Origin: a bacterium
Lineage (GTDB): Bacteria > Desulfobacterota > Desulfocorpusculales > Desulfocorpusculum
Length of the DNA stretch: 64,000 nt
Direction of reading: 5' to 3'
NCBI GenBank assembly: GCA_037481695.1
Contig: JBBFLE010000005.1
Coordinates: 62,001 to 126,000, forward strand
The notes beneath the pieces are model-generated. The model ran no database searches and was not told the DNA's origin. It saw nothing but the letters and a program-made list of their open reading frames with translations. Made by a program: the position numbers and the translations under genes. Within the stretch, counting starts at the first letter, position 1. Each line of letters starts with the position of its first letter. Of the stretch, positions 8,914-17,692 are shown piece by piece.

Positions 8914-11397
8914 TCACGCAGGATTGCCGGTTTTTGCGGGATAAACAACCTCATATTGCGTGGCAGGGCCCTTTCCTATCTTTCGCAAGAAGCCCCTTGC
9001 CACCATGTCCTGCAAGTCATAAAGGGCTGTCCTGGGGGGGAGCTTTCCCTGGAAGACCTCCTGGTATTCCAGCCTTGTTATGCGGCCCTGCTTTTGAATC
9101 ACTGGCCAGGCCTGCCTCTGCCTGTGGTTCAAGTCCAAAGGTACCAGGGAAGCGGCCTTGGGGGAAGCTGGCTGGAGCAATGGGATGTGCTCAGGCACTT
9201 GAGGCTTGCTGAAGCCTTTTTCACCCAGGGTTATGTCTTCGGCCAGTATCAGGCTACTGCTGGACATGGCAAGGGCCCTCGTCAGACAGTTCATAAGTTC
9301 CCTTACATTTCCGGGCCAGCTATAATTTTTGAGCTTTTCCAGGGCTCCACGGCTAAGTCCCACACCTTCTTTGTTCATCAGCCTGGCAGCCTGTTTCAGA
9401 AAGTGTTCCACCAACAAGGGTATGCTCTCGGGGTGTTCCCTCAGGGGCGGGGTCCTGATGGTCAGAACCTCCAGCCTGTAGTACAGATCCTCCCTGAAAA
9501 GTCCCTGTTGCACAAGCTCTTGCAGCTCTACATTGGAGGCCGCTATGAGCCTGACGTCCACATCCAGCTCCATATCGCTGCCCAGAGGCCGTATCTTGCG
9601 CATGGATATGGCCCTTAGCAGAGCCTGCTGGACCTTGGGGGAAGCTGTGCCGATCTCGTCCAGGAAAAGGGTGCCCTTGTGGGCTGCAAGAAAGGCACCC
9701 TTTCTGTCTTCCTTGGCCTCGGTGAAGGCGCCTTTGACATGCCCGAAGAGGGAGTCCATCAGAAGGCTCTCCTCCAAGGCCCCGCAGTTGATGGATATGA
9801 AAGGCTTCTGGCTTCTGGAGCTGTTGCGGTGAATGGCCTCGGCAACCAGCTGTTTTCCTGTGCCGGTCTCTCCTATAATGAGCACATCGGCTTCCACTGC
9901 CGCAGCCTTCACTATTTCTGCCTTAAGCCTTTCCACCAGAGGACCAACTCCAATGATCTCCTCCAAATGGGGAGTCGCTCCCAGACTCTTGAGAGTTCTT
10001 ATCTCCTCCTCCAACCTCACCTTCTCCCTTTGTCTTTCCAGCTCCAACTGCTGGTCTCGGGCCTGGATCTGAGCCATCTGTTCCTTAAGGGTAAAGATCA
10101 TCTGATTGATGGCCCCCTTGAGAACCCTGGTTTCATGGTCCCTGGCCTCCACTTCCAGAGTTTCCAGCTTCCCTGACTTCACCATCTCTTTGACCTTGCC
10201 TGCCATGCGCAGGATGGACCTGGTCAGTGCTTCACTGGTGGCAAAGATAACAGCGGAAATCAAGAAGATGGAGATCAGAGTCATCACGAACATCACGTCT
10301 ATCTGCCTGTAACCCGCCCAAAGGGGCAGGCGGCTTCTGTCCACGAAACATATGCCGAAGAGAACCGTGGGCTGCGCCTCCTTGGAACTGGTGAACCTAA
10401 CGGGTGCGTAACCCTGTGCTGTGGACACCTCGCCCGAAGATCTCCCTGAACGCAACACCCCATGCGCCCCTTGAAAAACCTCCTTCACCATGTTCCAGTA
10501 CAGGGTGTGTGTTTCATGGGGCTTGAAGGCTTTCTCCAGCCCCGGTCTTCCGAAAGTGCCTGAGAGGCCGTCTCTGGCCATCTCCACGGAGAGCTCCTTT
10601 GTCTGATCTTCGGCGGGTTCGGACTGAAATAGCATCCATCCTTCCCGGTCAAAGAGAAAACTGTACCTGGGCTCAGGACTTCTGGCAAAAGCAAAGAGGG
10701 GAGATCTGGGGGAGTTGAAAAGGGACATGATCTCTCTTAGCTGCCTCAGGTCCAGGCCCACCATGAGGATACCCTTGGGGGATGTGCCTTCGGCAAAATA
10801 AGGGGTGGCCATGCGGATCACCTGGGAGGTAATGGGTTGCGTGATGGAGCCGTCTGCAGAAGGGGGATAATCCACCTGCAGGATCTCCGAAACCCAGACA
10901 GCATCAGGCTTCATCTCGCCAATTCTTTCCAGAAGATGCAAAGGGCTAGGCTTCACCAAGCTCAAATCCTGGGACCTCAAGGCCATGGCTCCTTGACCTA
11001 TATCCAGGAGAAACACGTTCTCCTTTGCCTTGGGTGATATGAAAGCCACCTCCCTGTACATGTATCCCCTGGCTGCCTTCCTGGCCTCCACAGCCTTCAA
11101 GAGATCATTCTGAGCCACAGGCTGGCGGGCCATAATCAGCAGGTCTTCCCTGCATTGATGCAAGAAGATCTCAAGCTCGTGGGCCATTCCCAGGGTCTGG
11201 GTGGCCACGTTTCTATCCAGGGCCTCCTGGAGAAAACGATTGGCAAACCAATGGGTGATATACCCTGTCACAGCCAGGATCAGGACCACCGAAGGAATCA
11301 GGCTTAGAAGAAGACGGGTCCTGAGCCTCATGGACCTAAAGCCCATCCCCACTCCCTCTAGCTCCCAAGAGCCGTCCTCGAGCCTTATCACTCTCAT
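8914..11397 (-). CDS. Membrane-bound sigma-54 activator with periplasmic Cache-like sensor and winged-helix-like C-terminus
   Basis: 827 residues. Membrane segment near 24-46, a periplasmic sensor of about 310 residues, a second segment near 363-387, a linker with a coiled coil, then the AAA+ domain: Walker A GETGTGKQ at 509-516, GAFTEA near 555, Walker B GTLFLDEIG. The sigma-54 contact loop has Glu where GAFTGA has Gly; acidic variants are known in this family. The C-terminus is not a Fis helix; it reads like a winged helix (RITRLEYQEVFQG to DMVARGFLRKIGK). Start: ATG 11397 with GGGGAGG five bases upstream; the frame stays open to 11502. It probably regulates its own neighbourhood, including the divergent transport genes at 11639. 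Confidence 0.88.
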   Translation of the reverse strand: MRVIRLEDGSWELEGVGMGFRSMRLRTRLLLSLIPSVVLILAVTGYITHWFANRFLQEALDRNVATQTLGMAHELEIFLHQCREDLLIMARQPVAQNDLLKAVEARKAARGYMYREVAFISPKAKENVFLLDIGQGAMALRSQDLSLVKPSPLHLLERIGEMKPDAVWVSEILQVDYPPSADGSITQPITSQVIRMATPYFAEGTSPKGILMVGLDLRQLREIMSLFNSPRSPLFAFARSPEPRYSFLFDREGWMLFQSEPAEDQTKELSVEMARDGLSGTFGRPGLEKAFKPHETHTLYWNMVKEVFQGAHGVLRSGRSSGEVSTAQGYAPVRFTSSKEAQPTVLFGICFVDRSRLPLWAGYRQIDVMFVMTLISIFLISAVIFATSEALTRSILRMAGKVKEMVKSGKLETLEVEARDHETRVLKGAINQMIFTLKEQMAQIQARDQQLELERQREKVRLEEEIRTLKSLGATPHLEEIIGVGPLVERLKAEIVKAAAVEADVLIIGETGTGKQLVAEAIHRNSSRSQKPFISINCGALEESLLMDSLFGHVKGAFTEAKEDRKGAFLAAHKGTLFLDEIGTASPKVQQALLRAISMRKIRPLGSDMELDVDVRLIAASNVELQELVQQGLFREDLYYRLEVLTIRTPPLREHPESIPLLVEHFLKQAARLMNKEGVGLSRGALEKLKNYSWPGNVRELMNCLTRALAMSSSSLILAEDITLGEKGFSKPQVPEHIPLLQPASPKAASLVPLDLNHRQRQAWPVIQKQGRITRLEYQEVFQGKLPPRTALYDLQDMVARGFLRKIGKGPATQYEVVYPAKTGNPA

Positions 11398-11559
11398 AAG
11401 GGCCTCCCCAAAGATCTCATCATGGCTCCAAAGCGCCTTATTTTGCCATCTTGCGCGATTTCTCGCAAGAGTCAATTGAGGCATCCCCAGCCTGAAAAAC
11501 ATTCATGTTTTTAGCCTGTTAAAGATCTGTGGGATACTCTTTGAGGGATCAGTACTTCA

Positions 11560-11575
11560 TGGCACGAATCTGGAA
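11560..11575 (+). promoter_or_regulatory. Imperfect sigma-54-like promoter
   Basis: TGGCAC-GAATC-TGGA has a perfect -24 element but lacks the GC of the -12 element. It lies about 65 bases upstream of the first gene of the TSUP unit and opposite a sigma-54 activator gene, which is why it is listed. GCCTGTTAAAG at 11514-11524 resembles half of the dyads found near 22523 and 25650. Confidence 0.25.
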
Positions 11576-11638
11576 TAAATGGTCATGAAGAGGGATCTCG
11601 CAAAGTAAAGAAAAATGGATCAGAGGAGGATGATGACA

Positions 11639-11959
11639 ATGGCGGGGAAAATAAGAGGAGTGAAGAACAGAGTCTTGTGGGCCTTGGGTGCATGGAGTCT
11701 CTCCTTGTGGTTACTTCTCCCAGACTGGGTGTGGGCCGCAGGAGAAAAGGCCACAAACCTGGTTGTGGTGGCAGACACCAGAAGGCTTTCGGGGATCATG
11801 AAGTACTTTGCCAACCTTTACAACACCAACACTCTTCTTTTTGCCATTTGGGCCGTGGTTCTGACAGCTCTTTGGGGGGCCATCCTGGGTTTCTTGATGG
11901 ATTTTCTGATGCAGCGCACAGGCCTGGATCTCAAGTCCAGAAAAATCGTAGAGCACTGA
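11639..11959 (+). CDS. Small membrane protein, TSUP-associated (set 1)
   Basis: A 106-residue protein with an N-terminal signal or anchor segment (LWALGAWSLSLWLLLP to VWAAG), a short periplasmic stretch, and one C-terminal membrane helix (LLFAIWAVVLTALWGAILGF) followed by a basic tail ending RKIVEH. The tail resembles the end of the protein at 21703-22260 (MKIRKIDHYGH), and all three TSUP permeases here have such a neighbour. Start: ATG 11639 nine bases after GAGGAGG; ATGs at 11615, 11630 and 11633 are possible. It ends 13 bases before the permease. Probably a permease accessory subunit; no function is established. Confidence 0.8.
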   Translation: MAGKIRGVKNRVLWALGAWSLSLWLLLPDWVWAAGEKATNLVVVADTRRLSGIMKYFANLYNTNTLLFAIWAVVLTALWGAILGFLMDFLMQRTGLDLKSRKIVEH

Positions 11960-11972
11960 AGGAGGTGGTGGA

Positions 11973-13013
11973 ATGGACTGGCTATACCTTTACATGCCCA
12001 TTGCCGGGGTTACCATCTTTTGGCCGGGGCTCGTGTTGATCGGGTTTTCGGTGGGTGTGCTGGGGGGCTTCTTCGGCATGGGTGGCGCCTGGATGGTTAC
12101 CCCCGGGCTCAACATACTGGGGTTTCCCATGGCATTTGCCATAGGCACTGACATGGCACACATCGCTGGCAAGTCCATGATCTCCACCATGCGCCACTCC
12201 AAATTCGGGAACGTGGACTACAAGCTGGGCCTCATAATGGTTCTTGGCACCTTCATAGGCATCGAGGTAGGGGCTCAGCTGGTCATGTACCTGGAGCGGC
12301 TGGGCAAGGTGGAATCCATAGTGAGATGGGTTTATGTGGGCTTCCTGGCCCTCATCGGCTGGATGATCTTCTACGATTACTACAAGGCCACCCGCAAGAA
12401 GAGGATGGGCCTTGTGGAGGGTGAAAAGGGAACAGAGGGCATAACCTGGTACAAGACCCTGCACCGCATAAAGATCCCGCCCATGGTGCATTTCAAGACA
12501 GCAGGGTTCACCTGCTCCATGTGGCTTCCCATAATCGTGAGTTTCATGACCGGCCTTCTGGCAGGCTTTCTGGGCATCGGGGGTGGGCTTCTCAGGATGC
12601 CAGCCCTGGTTTACCTCATAGGATGCCCTACACACATAGCCGTGGGAACAGATCTTTTCGAGGTCATGATCTCGGGGCTGTATGGTGCCTTTACCTATTC
12701 CATGAAGGGAAGGATCGAGCTGGTGGGTGTATTTGTTATGCTCACGGGTGCGGCCATAGGAGCTCAGATAGGCACCGTGGCCACCAAGTATGCCAAGGGC
12801 TACGGCATAAGGCTGGCTTTCGGCACCTGTGTGGTGGTCTGCATGATATCAATAATCCTCAAGGAATTTCGCTTCAGCGCTATTTCCGCGGCTCTCATCC
12901 TGGGCACCATAGGGATCATGTCAGCATATATCACTGTGATCATGCTCAAAGGGGCAGCAGAGGAGCTGCGAGAGAAAAAAGCCAGGGAGCGAGCCGTTGT
13001 CAAGGCTGCTTAG
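11973..13013 (+). CDS. TSUP (TauE/SafE) family permease (set 1)
   Basis: A 346-residue inner-membrane permease of the TSUP family, whose members move sulfite, sulfonates, sulfoacetate or other small organic anions. The two internal repeats are visible: GFFGMGGAWMVTPGLNILG with IGTDMAHIAGKS near residues 35-70, and GFLGIGGGLLRMPALVYLIG with VGTDLFEV near 200-235. A cytoplasmic loop separates the halves. AGGAGG precedes the ATG. It is cotranscribed with a small membrane protein upstream and a secreted protein downstream. The substrate cannot be read from sequence. Confidence 0.92.
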   Translation: MDWLYLYMPIAGVTIFWPGLVLIGFSVGVLGGFFGMGGAWMVTPGLNILGFPMAFAIGTDMAHIAGKSMISTMRHSKFGNVDYKLGLIMVLGTFIGIEVGAQLVMYLERLGKVESIVRWVYVGFLALIGWMIFYDYYKATRKKRMGLVEGEKGTEGITWYKTLHRIKIPPMVHFKTAGFTCSMWLPIIVSFMTGLLAGFLGIGGGLLRMPALVYLIGCPTHIAVGTDLFEVMISGLYGAFTYSMKGRIELVGVFVMLTGAAIGAQIGTVATKYAKGYGIRLAFGTCVVVCMISIILKEFRFSAISAALILGTIGIMSAYITVIMLKGAAEELREKKARERAVVKAA

Positions 13014-13036
13014 ATGCGATGAGGAGGTTGGGAACC

Positions 13037-13372
13037 ATGAGAAAAAGATTCTGGATGGTTATTTTGGGGCTCATATGTTCCCTGGGCTTGGCCGCATGGG
13101 GCACATGCGCGGAGGTAAGCCAGGGCAAGTGTCTTAAGTTTGAGGAGGCCGGCAAGCTCATTACCCTGGAGGAGTATGACACGGATTTCTCCCCCCAGAA
13201 TCCTTATGGCCGCCCCACTGGGGTCACATCTGTGTATGATGCCTCAGGCGCTTTGATCGGGGCTCCACCAAAGCCCGGGGACATACTTCGCATAGCTTAC
13301 GAGGTGAAGGGGACCCAGCGAGTTGCCTTGAAGGTCATGAATGTGACAAGACAGGATCTCATGAAAAAGTGA
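13037..13372 (+). CDS. Secreted small protein of unknown function
   Basis: 111 residues with a clear Sec signal peptide (basic MRKRF, then a hydrophobic core to about residue 25, CAEV). The mature part of about 85 residues is soluble and matches no family I recognise. The ATG at 13037 follows GAGGAGG by nine bases; another ATG at 13019 lies in the same frame. It is placed between a TSUP permease and a small membrane protein, so a periplasmic accessory role in transport is possible. Confidence 0.78.
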   Translation: MRKRFWMVILGLICSLGLAAWGTCAEVSQGKCLKFEEAGKLITLEEYDTDFSPQNPYGRPTGVTSVYDASGALIGAPPKPGDILRIAYEVKGTQRVALKVMNVTRQDLMKK

Positions 13373-13379
13373 GGGAAAC

Positions 13380-13637
13380 ATGAAGGAGTCCATGAAAGAG
13401 GTTTCCACAAGAAATCCGAGGCCTTCAGAATTCCAGGATACCTTCAAGGGAATTCCCAGATGGATTCTGGCGGTGGCCCTAAATATCTTGATCCTGGGGG
13501 AGCTCACCTGGTGCATGTATTGGAGTCACGGGGCAGGGCAGGACATGGCCGCAGTGTTTCTGAAGAGCTTTGTGCCCATGGTCTTGAGTACCTTGTTCTT
13601 GGGCAGATTACTCATGAGAAAGCTGTCTCGAGGCTGA
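13380..13637 (+). CDS. Small membrane protein of unknown function
   Basis: 85 residues with two hydrophobic segments (PRWILAVALNILILGELTW and VFLKSFVPMVLSTLFLGRLL) joined by a short polar loop, plus a charged N-terminus. The ATG at 13380 comes eight bases after the preceding stop, with GAGGG upstream. It looks like part of the TSUP unit. Similar two-helix proteins occur near the other permeases of the window (20068-20280). Confidence 0.72.
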   Translation: MKESMKEVSTRNPRPSEFQDTFKGIPRWILAVALNILILGELTWCMYWSHGAGQDMAAVFLKSFVPMVLSTLFLGRLLMRKLSRG

Positions 13638-13684
13638 GGGCCAACTTTTTTACCTAAAGTTTTCCAAGCCTTTGGAGGCTTCAC

Positions 13685-14125
13685 ATGGAAAAGGCCAGGG
13701 TTCTGCTGGTGGATGACGAGGGGGAGTTTCTTGACTCCCTGGTGAAGGTCCTGGGCCGAAGGGGGCTTGAGGTAGAGGGGGTCACAAGCGGCCAGGAGGC
13801 CTTGGAAAGAATGGAGAAGACCCCTTTTGACGTGGTGGTCCTGGATCTCATGATGCCGAACATGGATGGTATGGAGACCTTGAAGCGCATCAAGAGCGCA
13901 TGGCCTCAGACAGAGGTAATACTGCTTACTGCGGTGGGCTCCGTGGACATGGGCCTGCAGGGCATGAGTGCAGGAGCCTTCGACTATGTGCTGAAGCCCA
14001 TGGACGTGGATGAGCTGGTGGAGAAGATAAAGCAGGCCCATGAACGAAGTTGGCTACAGTTGGAGGCATCCCTCGGTTGGGCCTCCCCGGATGACCAGGG
14101 GGATGAGCCAAAGCCAGGGAGGTGA
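13685..14125 (+). CDS. Receiver-only response regulator with altered switch motif
   Basis: A 146-residue CheY-like receiver: Asp54 in VVVLDLMMPN, Lys in YVLKP. The residues after the switch Thr read TAVGSVD instead of the TGH seen in its paralogues. About 25 polar residues follow the domain. It ends four bases before the next receiver's ATG, so two receivers close the set 1 transport unit. Confidence 0.93.
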   Translation: MEKARVLLVDDEGEFLDSLVKVLGRRGLEVEGVTSGQEALERMEKTPFDVVVLDLMMPNMDGMETLKRIKSAWPQTEVILLTAVGSVDMGLQGMSAGAFDYVLKPMDVDELVEKIKQAHERSWLQLEASLGWASPDDQGDEPKPGR

Positions 14126-14129
14126 TGCC

Positions 14130-14537
14130 ATGGCTAGGGCCACAAGGGTACTTCTCATAGACGATGAGGAGCTCTATGCCGAATCCCTGGCAAAGGTGCT
14201 TAAGAGGAGGGGCATGGAAGTCTTTACTGCCAGGGACGGTGCCAGCGGCCTTGCCTGGCTGGAGTCCAACCAGGCCGATGTGGTGGTCCTGGACCTCAAG
14301 ATGCCGGGAATGGACGGAATAGCCACCATGGAGGGCATAAGGCATAGAGATGCCTCGATACCCATCATAATGCTCACGGGCCACATAGACCTGGAGAGGG
14401 TCACCAAGGCGCTTCAGGGAGGAGTCGGAGATATCCTACTGAAACCCTGCCCTGTGGATTCCCTGGTTGCAGCCATAGAGAATGCCAAAGAGCGCCATCT
14501 GGCTGCCCAGGCCCTCAAGGAAAAAGGGGCTGAGTGA
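14130..14537 (+). CDS. Receiver-only response regulator
   Basis: A 135-residue CheY-like receiver with acid pair D11-D12, Asp55 in VVVLDLKMPG, switch Thr in IMLTGHIDLE and Lys in ILLKP. ATG 14130 follows AGGGAGGT. Its stop lies only 11 bases from the stop of the converging copy 2 ATP-grasp gene. Confidence 0.94.
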   Translation: MARATRVLLIDDEELYAESLAKVLKRRGMEVFTARDGASGLAWLESNQADVVVLDLKMPGMDGIATMEGIRHRDASIPIIMLTGHIDLERVTKALQGGVGDILLKPCPVDSLVAAIENAKERHLAAQALKEKGAE

Positions 14538-14548
14538 GGAAATCTTTT

Positions 14549-17254
14549 TTAAGAAGGGGGGGATGCTTCTGTCTCCCTTTTCCGGGAAAAGGAATCATTT
14601 TGACCCAGGGTCTCCCTGAGATCGTAGTCGCCCTTTATGAAGGCCTCCTGGAAGAGCCTGGCATGATCCTCCGTGGCCATGGCAGCATCCATCTGCCTGA
14701 AGAACTGCAAGAGCCTTCCCAGGACTCTTAGCTTCTCCTGGGTTTCTCCCCAGGTGGCCTTGCCCAGCCTGGCGGTTACGCTATCCTGGGCAAGGCTTAC
14801 AGAGAAGCCGAAGTGGCGCAACACTCCCCATATGGCCTTAGCCCTCCTGACTCGCCTGGGGTAGTCTGCTGCTCCTCCTCTGAAAAGCAAAGAAATGTAA
14901 TTTTTGTTGGGTGTGGGGCTGCAGTACGTGTCCAGGACGCTGAAGTGGTATCCCACCCTGGCCGTGTAGTTGAGGTAGTAGTCAGATATTAGGGCATAGC
15001 ACGGGTCCTGAAAAGAGCGCTCTTGCTCCGGGGCCGTGGTGGCATGCCTCATCATCACCGAGACGAATCCACCCAGGTCCATGAACCTGGGGCCGAAGCG
15101 GGGAATTCTTTGATCCAGCATGCCCTCCATCAAGGCCCGAAGAGGCACCGAGGCTATCTGAGAGAGCTTGACCTTGTTGCCCTTGGGTTTCTCCTTGAGC
15201 CCTCCCCCTAGATCCAGTACGTAGAGGTCAATGGGCAGGAAGACATCCAGGAGATAGCTTTGAGACCTCATGTCTCCCAGCTTCTCCCCCAGCCCGAACA
15301 TCTCCTGGTAGGACTTCTCGTGGATGTACCTGGCCAGATCGTGAAGGCTCCTGGCGTGCTCAGGGGAAAAATTCTGATCTCTGGGGTCCGTTAGGTTGAG
15401 GGGTGAGACATGAGGTAGCACCTTTTCCAGCAGCTCCCTTTCCTGGCTTGGAAGGCGGGCCTCGGCTTGGGTCACCGTGGCCACTGTTCTCTGGAGCGTG
15501 GCGGCCTCCAGTAGCTCCTTGACCTCACCCTCATAGACCACCTGTGCCGAAGCATCCACGGTCACCAGGGCCCCCGGTGGAATTAGCCTGGTTGCATCCA
15601 GGGTGTTGAGCAGAGCCGGAATGCCCAATTCCCTGGCCAGGGAGGCCATGTGGCCTGTTGTGCTGCCTGCATCTGTAACAATGGCCTTTGCCTTGGACAT
15701 GACCCGGATGAACCTGGGGGAGGAACCCCTGGCAATGAGCACTCCCCCTTCAGGGAATTCTTCCAGGTCACCATCTTGGTCCATGTGAACCGCCTTTCCA
15801 CAGGCCACCCCAGGGCAGGCTGTCTCGCCGGCTCTAAGCAGCACCCTGTATCCACCCAGAGTCTCCTTTTTGAGCTGTTTCTTGGGCACGAGCCTAAGAG
15901 GCCTGGCCTGAAGCAGAAGAAGTTTCCCATCGGGTGCCTTGGCCCATTCCATGTCCTGGGGGGAGCCGAAGTGGGCCTCGGCCACATGGGCCCAGCGTGC
16001 CAGCTCTATGGCCTCCTGATCGCTTAGGGGAGACACCATGAGATCCGAAGGATCAATTAGCTCCTGGCGCAGGGCACTTTTGGGCTCCATTACTACCCGG
16101 ATCTTCTGGGCCGAGGGTTTGCGTTTCACGCATGGGCTTTCCTGGTTCAGGCCGCTGACACGGATCACCTCTGGAGAGACCCTTCCCTCTACCAGGCTCA
16201 CCCCCAGGCCATGCACGGTTTGTATGAGAACCTCCCCTGTATCTGGATCCGCAGGATCCTTAGAGAACACAACTCCGCTTGCCACTGCAGGAACCATGGC
16301 CAGGACACCCACAGCCATCTCTGCTGACTCCCCAGGGATTCCGTGGAGCAACCTGTAATGGATTGCCTCTGGGCAAAACAGGCTTGCCACAACCTTCAGA
16401 TAAGCGTCGGGCAGATCCTCCATGGAGACATTCAACACGGAGCTGAACTGGCCTGCAAAGGACAGCTGGGAGTCCTCGCCCAGGGCGCTTGAGCGCACCG
16501 AGAGCCTAGGTATCTCCCCCATCCGCTGGATTAGTCTCTGGCAGGCACTGCTCATGGCCTGGCTGAGACTGGAGGGGATCTCGGCCTTAAGAATGCGCTC
16601 CTGAATGTCCCTGCTGACACTTTCCACATCCTCGCTGGAGGAAAGGGCCAGGCTCTGGTCCAGTATCCATGAGCGGATGCCAGCCTCCTCCATGAGGAGC
16701 CTATAGCCCTCCACGGTTATGGCGAACCCATCGGGAGTGGGAAGACCCAGCTCGTTTCTCAACTCCCCCAGGTTGGCCATCTTGCCTCCCACCACATCGG
16801 CGTGACTGGCCCTCAACCGGCCAAGTTCCAGTGTCAGCTCAGGGGCGCCCCTCGCAGAGGATTCCTGGAGGGTGGAGAGTATCTCATGGGTTATCCTCTG
16901 AAGAGCAGATGGCAAGCCTGGATATCGCCCCTCGGAGATGACCTGGATGCTTTCCACCATGGCATGTACATCGGCTATGGATCGAAGCACCCTCCTCTTT
17001 ATATACTCTGCGTCCAGGAAGCCAGAGCCCTTCCTTTTTTCCTCCAGTTCGGACAGGGTCTCCAGGAAGCTGTGGTTGGCTGAAAGCAGTTTTCTGAACT
17101 CTGTATGGTAGAGCCTGAACCTGGCCAGTTGGGCATCCTGATCCACATGAGGTTTAGAGGGCAAGAGCCCGATGATCTCCAGGAAGTCCCTAAGAGATCT
17201 CCAGAAGCGTTCCAGAAGGCCAGAGGATTGCTTGGGCAGTTCTTTCTCGGTCAT
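14549..17254 (-). CDS. PEP-synthase-like ATP-grasp/phosphohistidine protein with novel C-terminal domain (copy 2)
   Basis: 901 residues with the same order as copy 1: helical N-terminus, ATP-grasp domain (VGGKMANLGELRN, SVRSSALGEDSQLSFAGQ), phosphohistidine domain with His535 in GSTTGHMASLAREL, then the ~300-residue unfamiliar domain (SLHDLARYIHE, DLGGGL, RVGYHFSVLDT, NYISLLFRGGAAD). The C-terminal PEP-binding barrel of PPDK and PEP synthase is missing. The ATG overlaps the stop of the upstream receiver (ATGA), so translation of the two is likely coupled and the receiver is a natural candidate for controlling this enzyme. It is the last gene of the leftward operon that begins at 22260. Confidence 0.88.
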   Translation of the reverse strand: MTEKELPKQSSGLLERFWRSLRDFLEIIGLLPSKPHVDQDAQLARFRLYHTEFRKLLSANHSFLETLSELEEKRKGSGFLDAEYIKRRVLRSIADVHAMVESIQVISEGRYPGLPSALQRITHEILSTLQESSARGAPELTLELGRLRASHADVVGGKMANLGELRNELGLPTPDGFAITVEGYRLLMEEAGIRSWILDQSLALSSSEDVESVSRDIQERILKAEIPSSLSQAMSSACQRLIQRMGEIPRLSVRSSALGEDSQLSFAGQFSSVLNVSMEDLPDAYLKVVASLFCPEAIHYRLLHGIPGESAEMAVGVLAMVPAVASGVVFSKDPADPDTGEVLIQTVHGLGVSLVEGRVSPEVIRVSGLNQESPCVKRKPSAQKIRVVMEPKSALRQELIDPSDLMVSPLSDQEAIELARWAHVAEAHFGSPQDMEWAKAPDGKLLLLQARPLRLVPKKQLKKETLGGYRVLLRAGETACPGVACGKAVHMDQDGDLEEFPEGGVLIARGSSPRFIRVMSKAKAIVTDAGSTTGHMASLARELGIPALLNTLDATRLIPPGALVTVDASAQVVYEGEVKELLEAATLQRTVATVTQAEARLPSQERELLEKVLPHVSPLNLTDPRDQNFSPEHARSLHDLARYIHEKSYQEMFGLGEKLGDMRSQSYLLDVFLPIDLYVLDLGGGLKEKPKGNKVKLSQIASVPLRALMEGMLDQRIPRFGPRFMDLGGFVSVMMRHATTAPEQERSFQDPCYALISDYYLNYTARVGYHFSVLDTYCSPTPNKNYISLLFRGGAADYPRRVRRAKAIWGVLRHFGFSVSLAQDSVTARLGKATWGETQEKLRVLGRLLQFFRQMDAAMATEDHARLFQEAFIKGDYDLRETLGQNDSFSRKRETEASPPS

Positions 17255-17655
17255 GGAGGGCCATCCATGCAATTCCTGGGGGGAGATTGCCCCTGGCCGG
17301 CAGCTTTTCTTATGAGCTCGATGAGATCAGCTATGGGATGGGGCTTGAGCAAGTAAGCGAAGGCCCCCACCAGCCGACCACTTTGCTCCTCGTCTGGGGA
17401 GATATGCCCTGTCATGAGGATCACCTGCATGCCGGGAGCCATTTGCCTGAAACGCTTGAGAAGGCACAGACCATCCTGCCCGGGCATCTTCACATCCAGC
17501 AGGGCCACATGAAATGATCCACTCTCCATCAGGTCCATAGCCTGCTCACCTCTCAGGGCCACCTGCACATGGAATCCCCTTCGGGTGAGCACCTTGGCCA
17601 GACCCGCGGCGAACTCCTGCTCGTCGTCCACTATCAACACCCGGATGCTTTCCAT
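17251..17655 (-). CDS. Receiver-only response regulator
   Basis: A 134-residue receiver with D10-D11, Asp54 in VALLDVKMPG, switch Thr in ILMTGHISPD and Lys in YLLKP. It sits between the Cache kinase (38 bases upstream) and the ATP-grasp protein (four-base overlap downstream). That order suggests kinase to receiver to enzyme; the last step is inference. Confidence 0.94.
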   Translation of the reverse strand: MESIRVLIVDDEQEFAAGLAKVLTRRGFHVQVALRGEQAMDLMESGSFHVALLDVKMPGQDGLCLLKRFRQMAPGMQVILMTGHISPDEEQSGRLVGAFAYLLKPHPIADLIELIRKAAGQGQSPPRNCMDGPP

Positions 17656-17692
17656 GGATCTTCTCCAGGCATCCCAGGGGAAGCGAAAGCCC

